The notes beneath the pieces were generated by a model. That model ran no database searches. It was not told the origin of the DNA and saw nothing but the letters and a program-made list of their open reading frames with translations. Both the position numbers and the translations under genes were made by a program. Source: Chionoecetes opilio (taxonomy: Eukaryota > Arthropoda > Malacostraca > Decapoda > Majidae). Taken from it: 64,000 nt of DNA. The stretch covers positions 537,315 through 601,314 of the forward strand of contig JACEEZ010025355.1 in NCBI GenBank assembly GCA_016584305.1. Reading direction: 5' to 3'. Positions 1 through 10,200 of this stretch are shown here, piece after piece (position 1 is the first letter of the stretch; each line of letters starts with the position of its first letter).

Positions 1-184
1 TGGCTAATACTGTGTTTTCTTAGGTAGCAAAGTATCGCAAAGCTAAATTTTTGGTATCGCAGTATCGCGTATCGTTTTAAGAAAATTCGAAAAAGTAGCG
101 GAGTATCGCGTATCGAACTAGCGGGAAAAAAGTATCGCAGTATCGTTATCGCACTACCAAAAAAAAGTATCGTGCCCACCTCTG
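1..184. mobile_element. hAT-like element, right part
   Basis: AGTATCGC repeats run to cgtgcccacctctg; the complement CAGAGGTGGGCACGATAC resembles the tip of the element at 335-516. The left end is outside the window. Confidence 0.5.
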
Positions 185-334
185 ATATCTGACAACCCTG
201 ATGTTACAGTGAACCAGTGTTTCCACTGACAAGGAAATGTCCTGATTTCAAGGAAATTTAGGCCTGAGAAGGAAATTTCTAAGGAAACCCAAAATCTAAG
301 GAAATCCTAAGGAAATTCATTTTTTTCGGACATA

Positions 335-516
335 TTAAAATTTGTGTGTATTTAAAATGTATTTACAAATGTATCTAAATACAATTGATGTATTTAGTAT
401 TTAGTATTTAAATACATTTGTAAAATGTATTTAGTATTTAGTATTTAAATACATTTCTCCCATGTATTTAGTATTTAGTATTTAAATACATTCAATGTAT
501 TTAGTGCCCAGCTCTG
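335..516. mobile_element. hAT-like MITE end with ATTTAGTATTTAAATAC repeats
   Basis: Repeats of atgtatttagtatttaaata end at tagtgcccagctctg; the complement CAGAGCTGGGCACTAA is a hAT-type tip. Confidence 0.5.
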
Positions 517-536
517 CACACACATACACCTGTTTA

Positions 537-700
537 CTTAGTCTAGTGGTTTAAGAGCATGTCTGACCATTCTGTGGTCGCGGGTTCGATTCCCGCTCGC
601 TCCCAGGGATCTTTCAGTGACTAATGTGGGCAGTTACTGTCCCCCTTGAGCAAGGTGATGAGGTGTGTATGGTGTGTGAGGTCCCAGCACTACCCAAAGA
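537..700 (+). mobile_element. tRNA-derived SINE head, degenerate
   Basis: A box tagtctagtggt and perfect B box gggttcgattccc (about 583-595). The 5' acceptor arm does not pair with gctccc, so it is not a working tRNA. Confidence 0.55.
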
Positions 701-795
701 TCGGTCACTACAAGCTTCAAGCTCTTTATTAGGAGGGTGAAACTGCCGATCGCGAGTCCAATACGCATGGGCAAGACCGTGGGTGTCGGTGGGGT

Positions 796-844
796 GACAC
801 ACACACACACACACACACATAGTGTGTGTGTGTGTGTGTGTGTG
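796..844. repeat. (CA)n(TG)n palindromic microsatellite
   Basis: A CA run switches to a TG run at catagtgtg, giving a perfect hairpin. Confidence 0.8.
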
Positions 845-845
845 G

Positions 846-1075
846 CTCCCCGGGCGGAGCGGAAACATATGGGCTGTTTCCTTAAAACCCGAGCCCCTGT
901 CCACCCAGCAGTGAATGGGTACCGGATGTTAGCCGGGGTTTGTGACCTGCTCTCCGGGGTGCTGGCTTCGGCCAAAACTAAGCACTAAGGATGAATGATA
1001 AAAATGTTGATATGGAGACGGGGCCATACGAGTGCTGCTCTGGCCCTGTAAAATACAACTAGATGAATACATAGA
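846..1075 (+). mobile_element. SINE-V copy, tRNA head lost
   Basis: Body only: gggcggagcggaaacatatg, gttagccggggtttgtgacc, tgatatggagacggggcc, ending aatacaactagatgaata. The tRNA part is replaced by a CA/TG palindrome. Confidence 0.8.
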
Positions 1076-1196
1076 CAAAGGTCTTGTTCACCTGCGTGGG
1101 TTCACCTACATTCTGCTCAAAGTAAATTTCTCTGTGTGACAACCTTGTGGCGCTTTGGATGTTGCCATAGTGATTCCACCGAGCCACGCAACAGGT

Positions 1197-1575
<379 letters not shown>

Positions 1576-1579
1576 AAAC

Positions 1580-2440
1580 CTGACATCTATCAATATCTTT
1601 CACTGTTTAACATAATCTTCCTTCTCTTGAATCACGTCTTTGAGGTAATGAGTTGTTGCCGCCTGGGAAGAAAGAGAGAGAGACCCATGCACTGAACGCA
1701 CACACATATGACCGTATATAGCTACAAGGCTAATATTATATGTCAGTGAGATAATATTAATGAATACTTAGAAGAAAGGTGTATTGGTAGTAGTGAAGGT
1801 ATAGCCTGGCCTACAGGAGAGGAGAGCGGTATTGGAGAGTGGTGTTGGACTGGGTTCTGCTGACTCTGCTTCACACTGTCACCAGCTTCATTATGTATAT
1901 AGAAGTAATTGTTCAGAGTAATTATGATCATAAATCATGTGATGTCTCGGCAAAGTCAAGTATGTTTAGTCTTGTCCAAAGTGTAGGCACAGTACCTAAG
2001 TGGTGGGCTGGGGCACGCACGCACGCACGCACCCTCCAAGAACAGGTGTATCATCTCCACCGTAACTCTCATATGGAGGCTATGTATTAATTGTACATAT
2101 ACTGTATAGGCTACGTGGCCACGATCATTCTCCCATTCTGCGTGCACGCTTCTCAAGCCATAGGTGCTGCCCGTCATTTATGTTGTGGCATGCATTCGTC
2201 ACTCCTCGCACTCCATCCCTTGTGAGTGAGTGGGCGGCCGCACATTACTGATCGCCTCTCAAAATTATGGAGACGCTGAGAGGACGGAGATTACAATGAT
2301 ATTATTTCATCAGTATGAAAAAATATAGATGAAATAATTACAAGTAAAAACACAAATGATGAGGTTCATAGTCATAATATACATCATTTTATGGCATAAA
2401 TATCCCTTGATTAAGGGAAACATTACTGTCCCAATCTGTC
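1580..2440. other. Unassigned intergenic DNA
   Basis: AT-rich unique sequence with a short CACG repeat at about 2013-2031. No supported gene. Confidence 0.5.
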
Positions 2441-2444
2441 GGAG

Positions 2445-2527
2445 AAAAATCCCCTGAGCGGTGATTGAACATGGGACCATGTGGCATGCCACGCTCTTAC
2501 CTCTTACCACTGAGCCACACGAGCAGT
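2445..2527 (-). mobile_element. tRNA-like SINE head
   Basis: On the minus strand: perfect A box tggctcagtggtaagag and a degenerate B box gttcaatcacc. No cloverleaf acceptor pairing is obvious. Confidence 0.5.
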
Positions 2528-2714
2528 GTGTACGTGTGTCAGTAAAAAAAAGTATATCTGTGTAAGTCATTTCATCTGTCTGTTTGTCTGTGCATTCACT
2601 AAGTTAAGTAAAAGGGATATCAGCAAAGCTCGTAATGCTTTTGTCCCTTTAATTATAAGCTCATGGTTGTTTGCTCTCATCATGTCTTCCTCTTAACTCT
2701 TCCAAGTATATGTG

Positions 2715-2716
<2 letters not shown>

Positions 2717-2780
<64 letters not shown>
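2717..2780. repeat. (GA)n microsatellite
   Basis: Pure GA run of about 64 bases. Confidence 0.92.
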
Positions 2781-2784
<4 letters not shown>

Positions 2785-3700
2785 GCCATTGTATGGCGGC
2801 GGCGGCCTACCTGGCAGGTGCGCCGCCTGGCACGGCACATCGCCGGCCACACATGCGTCGCATCGGCGGTCTGCAACAGCGGCCTGACTCCACCTCCACC
2901 GCTGCCGCCGGCTCTCCAAACTCAACAGGTGGGCGGCTGGGCGGCACGTGGGCGGCGACGCAGGCAGCACGGTGAAGGGATGGGGGGAGCAGAGTGGGGA
3001 AGCGAGGGGCGCCTGGTAGGGGGCAATTAATGAGAACAGCGGAGAGGAGGGGGAGGGGGCGGCGCGGTAGAGGACTAGAGGTTGGGGTGTGCCACAGAAA
3101 TCAGCTGTTGGGGTCGTTGGGTGACGAGCGGCGGGGATGTCTTCTTCCCTGATATGGTTACTTCAGGGCAGGACCTGAAGAGACCCAGTAGTGGTTGAGG
3201 ATGTGAGCATGTGTGGGACGAGTTCGGGGAAGCGAGCAAGGAGGGAGCGAGGGGAGAGGCGGGAAGTGGGTGCGAGGGGAGAGTGACAGGATCGGCGGGC
3301 AAAGGGGATGCAACGCCTGGGGGCACTTCAACAGTTGACCGCCGTTTGACTCGCCACCGCGGGCAGGAACCACCACTGTAACTCTCGCGGGGGACCCTAA
3401 TGCTCGGCTGATAGTAATTGATACTCATAAGAATACGGCAAACTGCTAAGATGAGTGGGTAAAAAATCCTTGTCGCGCGGTTGGCTTGGCGTGTATTCAC
3501 TCAACGGATGCTGCTCGCTGACTGGCGCGGTTTGCTGGTCGAGACTCGCACTGTCGCTGCGTGTCGCACATCTCCCGCCACCAGTAGGCATTTGTTTCCC
3601 ACTTTCTGTCGTATTTCTAGGGCAAGTGATTTTAAGTGGGAAACAGAGAACCGGCGCTACTTACCATAGAAGCTTGATACCGTAACCTGTTGACATTTGG
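2781..3700. other. GC-rich intergenic stretch
   Basis: GC-rich, CpG-containing sequence, with purine-rich ggggaggcgg stretches and open frames on both strands that look like composition effects. It could be a promoter region, but no linked exon was found. Confidence 0.3.
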
Positions 3701-3956
3701 TGCGTGTGTGTGTGTGTGTGTCCAGGGCAGATGCAAAGTTTTCCTGTACTACACATCCTCGAATGTTGTATGATACTAGGATATAGTTGTTCTTGAGTAG
3801 TTAGTAGTATTATCACTATGCTTTGTTGTAGTCGAAATCATCAAAATGGATTGTAGAATACAGGTTCATATATCTATCACAATTAGTCCGAGACCCTGTT
3901 TTATTTATTTTTTATATTTGTGACCTATGTGAGTTTGAGAGTTGTCTTCCAGTTCC

Positions 3957-4200
3957 CAGTGCCGTTTCTAGCCTTTTTGGGGCCTATGCGAAATGCTGTT
4001 TGGGGGCCCTATTTTGTAAAACTATGGTGGAAGGATTCCAAGCCCTCTAAGGTGGTCCGGGGGCATGCCTTAGATATTCAAATACACTAATCTGGTGTTC
4101 TTTAATAAGGAAAGAGACTAGATTCTAAAAAAAAAAAAAAGCAAATAATGGCAGCTTGGGGGCCCTTGGTGGCTTCGGGGTTCTGTGCAACCGCGTAGTT
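3957..4200. mobile_element. Possible hAT-like fragment
   Basis: Starts CAGTGCCGTTTCTAGCC and contains gggggccct stretches common in hAT MITE ends. The right end was not located. Confidence 0.3.
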
Positions 4201-4595
4201 CGCATATTGTAAGAAATTAAACGGCCCTGCCAGTTCCATATGAAAAGGAGAGTAAAGATTGTTCTATAGATATATCTGGTTGTCCTCCAATGAGCGCTTC
4301 TGTAACACCCAGGAAGGAAGCAGCCAGCATCCCAGTGTGTGTGTGGTGAACAAGCGAAATCGATATGGCAAGATGGTGAACACGGCCGCGCGTTGCGACG
4401 AGCAAGGCTTTAGCTGGATGCGTGGGTCGTGTGTGTGTGTGTGTATGTGTGTGTGTATGCATGTGTGTGTGTGTTTGTGTGTGTATGTTTGCATGATGCC
4501 AGACACATGAATGGTGCCACCGACGCCCACACTCGTTCATGTCCACAAACTATACGTTGCAAACCATTTTTTTCTGAGAGAGAGAGAATGAACAT

Positions 4596-4680
4596 AAGAA
4601 CATAAGAAAATAAGGAAGCTACATTAGGCCGTGAGACCTATAGATATACACGTGGTAGTTCCTGTGCCCTGTTTTAATGA
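4596..4680 (-). mobile_element. LINE-A 3' tail fragment
   Basis: Begins cataagaacataagaaaata and runs through the gaggtctcacggcc-like block in reverse orientation. It is truncated after about 85 bases, next to a long GT microsatellite. Confidence 0.7.
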
Positions 4681-4724
4681 GATATTGCATTGCAAGTGTA
4701 TGAATGTCTGATTATATATGTGCT

Positions 4725-4733
4725 GTGTGTGTG

Positions 4734-4828
<95 letters not shown>
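4725..4828. repeat. (GT)n microsatellite
   Basis: About 100 bases of GT between two LINE-A fragments in opposite orientation. A shorter imperfect GT run lies at 4430-4487. Confidence 0.92.
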
Positions 4829-4830
<2 letters not shown>

Positions 4831-4904
4831 ATATATGAGGGAAACAAAATTGCAGATTATCACACATGAATAACATTACTCTGTTCATGTGTTCCAAGAT
4901 AGGA

Positions 4905-5067
4905 GTTAACAGGTAGTTAGTGCGGAGTCATTAGGGAGCTTTAAAAGGAGGCTAGATAATTTCATGGATGGGGATGAAAGGTGGATATGTATAGGTAGTG
5001 TTAAGTAACAGGAACTACCACGTGTAGGTCTCACGGCCTCTTGTAGCTTCCTTATTTTCTTATGTTA
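4905..5067 (+). mobile_element. LINE-A 3' fragment
   Basis: Starts at the gtagttagtgcggagtcatt block and ends cttccttattttcttatgtt; encodes the SFKRRLDNFMDGDER remnant. Confidence 0.75.
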
Positions 5068-5179
5068 CCTCAGCTGTTTAACTAACAAACATGACCTGAT
5101 AACCTCTGCCCTCTGCAGGATAACTAACGCCCACGCTTGAGGACGAGTTCACCCTTATCAACATGTGACAGATAATTAA

Positions 5180-5388
5180 CCCCTTGAGACCCAGAGCGTA
5201 ATTTCCATAGTAATTTGGTTACCATTAAACTATTTTTAGTTAATATAAGCAATATTTTATAGATATGACCTGTTTAGTATCATTGTCGACTAACTAATTT
5301 GGTATATTCAGTTACTTTTCGTAGGTTAATGGCACGACAACATACGATTTTTTATAGCAAAGGAAAGATCTGGGCGTAAATTAAGGGG
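5180..5388 (+). mobile_element. TTAA-MITE family, copy 1
   Basis: TIR ccccttgagacccaga; the far end reads tctgggcgtaaattaagggg. Flanked by TTAA. A TTAA duplication with a CCC start is typical of piggyBac-like elements (family knowledge). Confidence 0.78.
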
Positions 5389-5443
5389 TTAACCAAAGAC
5401 TACTGTATACAGTACTGTAAACAGTAGTCTTTGGGTTAACCCT
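5386..5443. repeat. Short perfect hairpin next to a TTAA-MITE
   Basis: ggttaaccaaagactactgt pairs with acagtagtctttgggttaac around a 14-base loop that is itself partly palindromic. Confidence 0.7.
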
Positions 5444-6110
5444 GTCCCCGGAGTTTCTAATTGGTTGTATACTACATAACGAGGGTCCTCGTGAGCGTTA
5501 GCACCACTGACCCCAGCTGCAGACCCAGCTGCAGACGAAGGGCCCTGCCCACGAAGATCCTATGCAGGGGGCGGAAGGACAATATGCGTCGATCGAGACA
5601 CGATCCCGGGCATGCGCGCCTTGCGTTGTGGTTGAGAACTGTTCAGTGCCTTCGAGACTAGTGTATTAGTGAAAAGAGCGAAACATACCTTCGTGTTCCT
5701 TCGTGAGTGTCGGCATTTACCCTTGCTCCCGTAGCTTCACCCAGGGTCATAGAAATTATCCATGACCCTGGCTGCACCAAGGCTTCCAGAGACGCCGCGC
5801 CCCGAGGCTCTCTGCAGGCTGCAATTGTCCCGCGGGACAGGTGCAACTCTACGGCGCCACGAAAACCCTGCATCGCATCTGACCTTGTGGCTTCTCGCCT
5901 GGGGCATTGCAAGACACACGCGGTAGGGTTATAAGGATCGCCCCGCTTTGCCCCACGGGGCAGGTGCAACTCTACGCGGCGCCACGAAGTTACAACCTAG
6001 CCGCCCCTGTGGCTTGAGAAAAAAGCCTGCACCACCACAGCCCTCCAGTAGGAACATACAGAGCCAAACCCCCTTAGCCCTCTACGGCGAATGGAAGAAA
6101 AAAAGAAAGA
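5444..6110. other. GC-rich unassigned DNA
   Basis: Contains two similar blocks (gggacaggtgcaactctacg near 5834 and ggggcaggtgcaactctacg near 5957), each followed by gcgccacga, so a local duplication. No gene recognised. Confidence 0.4.
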
Positions 6111-6203
6111 AAATTAATTAAGCCCAAAAGCGCTAACTATTTTATTTTTATAGGCTCAAATGTCAAAAGGAAAAAAAATATGAATCGTTGAAGGCTGCGA
6201 GAA

Positions 6204-6813
6204 TGACGTCATGAATGTACACAATGACGTTTGGGAAAAGGTAAAGAGTAAAGATGGCATACGCCAAGATTAATAGACACTATGATTAAAAGTATATTAA
6301 TCTTGGCATACGCTAAGCTGCACGTGGCCTCTTTGCTCATCTCTTGTCACATAAGCCCTTAATTGAGCCTTCTTCTTCTTCTTTCCAGGTGGGGAGCTAA
6401 ACCGCGGTTTTCATCCGGTTCAAAGCCTATTTTCCGGCTGGCTCCCTCAGGGCTTGTACGTGGTGGGTGACCCGCTACCCCGGGACACAGGGCTATAGTG
6501 TGACATCCGGGTTACCACAATGACCTTCCCCAGGTTTCCCCAGGTAGGCTACCCATTTATCGACCAACCCCGAAAGGATATGGTGAACAGCTATTGCTGC
6601 ACACCAACTGGCCGGGATTCGAAGCAGGGCCCGCGGATTTGTAGCTAGGCGCGCTAGCCACTACACCACGGAGGTGCATATGGGCGCATATTGGCCTGTA
6701 CCAAGGCCAAGAAAGGGCCCTTTTTTGGCCTTGGGCTGTACGAGAATGTCACACAATGACGTTGGGGAGAAGGCTGTACGAGAATGACGTCATCCATACA
6801 CACCATGACGTCA
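6204..6813. promoter_or_regulatory. Cluster of CRE sites upstream of CCDC50
   Basis: Three perfect palindromic TGACGTCA sites (6204-6211, 6785-6792, 6806-6813) and two related TGACGTT half-sites (about 6224 and 6758). These are the consensus for CREB/ATF factors. They lie 0.3-0.95 kb before the CCDC50 start and are split by a SINE. Their use is inferred. Confidence 0.4.
6367..6676 (-). mobile_element. tRNA-derived SINE, about 310 bp
   Basis: Minus-strand head with A box tggtgtagtggctag and B box cttcgaatccc, a body containing gggtagcgggtcacccacca, and an AAG-rich tail (cttcttcttcttt on the plus strand). It splits the CRE-rich region before CCDC50. Confidence 0.7.
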
Positions 6814-7150
6814 CACATGAATGGTCTGCGTGCGTACTACGAAACACAGCCCTGTTTACTCCTGGTTTGTGGCCTAGACTGAAAACACTGCAATTTACCA
6901 TTATTTCACCACATTCAGATCAATAGTTAATAGTACAAATAATTCAGTCCATGTATATAGTACAAATACGTGAGATAAATACGATAAATAAACAAAAGAC
7001 CGCGACTGTCCGTACATCGAGATGGCTCCACGGAGTCAAACAGGGCGGAGGAAGTGTATTGGGAGCACGCCAGACTCCTCATTACTATCGTGGATTTCAA
7101 GCCTTTCCAGGGGAGTACTCAAGCCCCTGAGCAACTTATAGAGTATTACA

Positions 7151-7229
7151 ATGGCGGAGTTTCAAGTGCATGCCATGGCAGACGGCAACACCCCAGACGA
7201 CCTGCCACAGCGGGGAAGAGTGACAGAGG
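7151..7229 (+). CDS. CCDC50: CCDC50 exon 1 (coding part)
   Basis: Encodes residues 1-26 plus one base. The donor is agagg|gtgagt. An in-frame second Met at residue 9 is an alternative start. A 39-codon upstream ORF (7022-7141) would lie in the leader if transcription starts before 7020. Confidence 0.82.
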
Positions 7230-10200
7230 GTGAGTGTGAGGTCTGGCTGGCGATCTGGAACACTCTTGTTTTCATTGGTATCCGAGCAGCAGGTCAACGC
7301 TTGCTCTTAATACATGAGTTACCTGGGTGGTGTCTCGTGTCCCCTGTGTTTAGCATTTCTTATAAACTAGCTATGTAGGTATTAATGTCAGTACCTTATT
7401 ATGTCTTGTTGAGGACGACTATATTTTTTACGGACAGATTTTCAGGTATTTTTCTTTGGCAATGATCTGATGACTTGTTCGGAAATTCACTTATTTTCGC
7501 TGCCCTGCAAACACCTATGTATCGGCCCAGAGGAGGGCGTGGATCTCTGGCCTATCTGGTAAGGGAGACTAACCCCCGCACATCACCTGCTGGGCTTGGA
7601 TTACACTGGGGAACAAATTTTTGTTGAGTTAGGTCTGACACTTGTTATTAAGTAATTTTTGGGTGCTGAATCCAAAACTGATCTCAGTTTTTCTCTATCA
7701 CGTCAAGTTTTTGAACTGTAGGATTTTCGTTTTCTTAAAAAATATGAAAAATACTGTACATAACAGTAACAGTGCTTATTTTATAAAAAGTTGCAAATGT
7801 TAACATACAATGAAAAATGAAAGAAATAGGCATGAATAGAATGTTTATTTAACATTATCATGTTTTTAGAAAGGATAAGGCTATAATTGTGTGCAGGTTA
7901 AGGTAAAAATTTACGTTTGTAGCTTTGTCTGGAGTGTTCAACTTGAGGACTATCGCGTTTGATGCTCCAACAATAGTCAGCCATCATATGCACATCCCAT
8001 CTACCCTGGTAACGTTCTTCCATAACCTTCAAATCTTGGTGAAATCGTTCACCTTGCTCGTCGCTAGCAGCACCAAGATTTTCCGGAAAGTTGGCAAGAT
8101 GGCTATGCAAAAAATGTACTTTAATACTCATGTTGCAACCAAGCACTTTGTAGCTCTCCAATAGTTTCTGAACAATTTCTGTGTAATTACTTGCACGTGT
8201 ATTTCCAAGAAAGTTCTTGACGACGTCTTTGAATGATAGCCAAGCATTCTTTTCAAGATCTGACATAGTACCGTTGAAATGTTCATCTTTGATGAGCTGT
8301 CAAATTTGTGGACCATCAAACACACCGGCCTTGATTTTTTCAATTGACAGTCCAGGAAATGCCAAGATGATGTACTTCAAACAGTCGCCATCAGTTGACA
8401 ATGCTTTTACAAATTGTTTCATGAGACCTAGTTTTATGTGCAGAGGTGGGAATATTATTTTCTTCCTGTCAACAAGTGGCTCATGTACAATGTTAGGATC
8501 TCCAGGTTTAAGATCAGATCTCGGAGGCCAATTCGTCTGAACCCAATGCTTCTCTCGAGCTCTGCTATCCCACATACAGAGAAAGCAGGGATACTTTGTG
8601 TATCCACGTTGTTGACCAAGAAGGAAGGACACCATTTTAAGGTCAACACAGATGATCCAATTGTGTTTGTCATATTGCAATAACTCAATGACTCTCTTTA
8701 CATCTCCATATTCTTCACGAAGACAGACCGAATGCCCAATAGGGACTGCGCCAAACAAATTGCCATTGTGTAGAAGTTTTACTACAGCTCACAAGTGGAA
8801 TTTTGCTTATCTGGAGGGTAAGCTGTGGAGAAAAAACTTGACGTGCTAGAAAAAAACAGACTACAGATTTGGAATCAACATGCCAATTTTAGTCTAAATA
8901 AGCTCAAAAATCTAACTCAACAATTTTTTTTCTTCAAATTGTTCCCCAGTGTTATGGAACTCGTCGTCGACCGAAATTCTCATCGAAACACCAAAGAACT
9001 CTCGTTCTCGAAAATAGTTTGACAGCCAATGATTTTATCTCAAACATTATTTATGTATGCAATGAAGATAAACATGTGTTTCATCTCTCGACACCCGCCA
9101 GGGTGGCGCGGTTGGTAGTCACGGATTCGTGTGCAGACTCCCTGCATTCGGTCAGCGGTTCGAGTCCACCAAGTTCGTCCTGGCGTGGTGGCGCTTTGTA
9201 TAGTCAATAACCTTGTAGTTGGTACTTGCAAAGTGTCTAGATAGGATCAAAGTATTTTATATTATCATCTCTCGACAGAATATTGCCTGTTGCCTGTGGC
9301 TTAATGCCAAGTTTGGTAAATTTTTACGACAGCACCAAACTTCCCTACACAATAGGGAGCATTGTTTTTGTTTACCTTATTGTATTCTAAGAGACATTTT
9401 CTCCTTGAGCTTTCCGTCGCAAATCAATAGTTTAAGAGATATGAACATTTTAGGTGGGAGGAAGAATAAGTCTCCTTGTTTACAAAATGCCTCCCTCTTC
9501 CTCTTCTTGTGACCTGCGTCGCTTTTGTTTCGGAGGCGCACCCGTGGCTACCTTACCTAACCTTACCTAACCTAACCTAACCTAACCTAACCTGAACCTT
9601 ACCTAACCTACCTAACCTAACCTTACCTTACCTTACCTTACCTTACCTTACCTTACCTTACCTTACCTTTAACCTCCTAACTGGGTCCAATAATAAAAAA
9701 GTTTAATAAAATACCAAACAAAAGCGATGCAGGTCACAAGAAGAGGAAGAGGGAGGCATTTTGTATACAAGGAGACGTATTCCTCCTCCCACTTAAAATG
9801 TTCTATATCTCCGAAACTTGATTTGCGACGGAAAGCTCAAAGAGAAAATGTCTCTTAGAATACAATAAGGTAAACAAAAACCATACTCCCAATTATGTAG
9901 GGAAGTTTGGTGCTGTCGTAAAATAATACCCCAAGTTTAACAAGTGAATATTTGTATGTTTGTGATCCAAGGGAAACCTGTAATGACCCTATGGGGCTGC
10001 ATTCTTCACATCAGGAGGCACTGCACCAGGGGATGATGCCCCAGGTTCTGGGGATCTGGGCAGATTTTAATAATCATTAAGTTAGGATTGATTGTTAGTG
10101 CTTTACAGGTTGAATCATACAGATATCTTGTGTTCACTTACAATTTTAATGAAGCTTTGAACCTGCATTGCAGTGTGTCGAGAGTGGCTGATGCATGAGG

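Noticed and set aside
3660..3690. Minus-strand ATG followed by gtaagt as a gene start
   Set aside because: No upstream leader exon context or downstream coding exon was found; probably chance.
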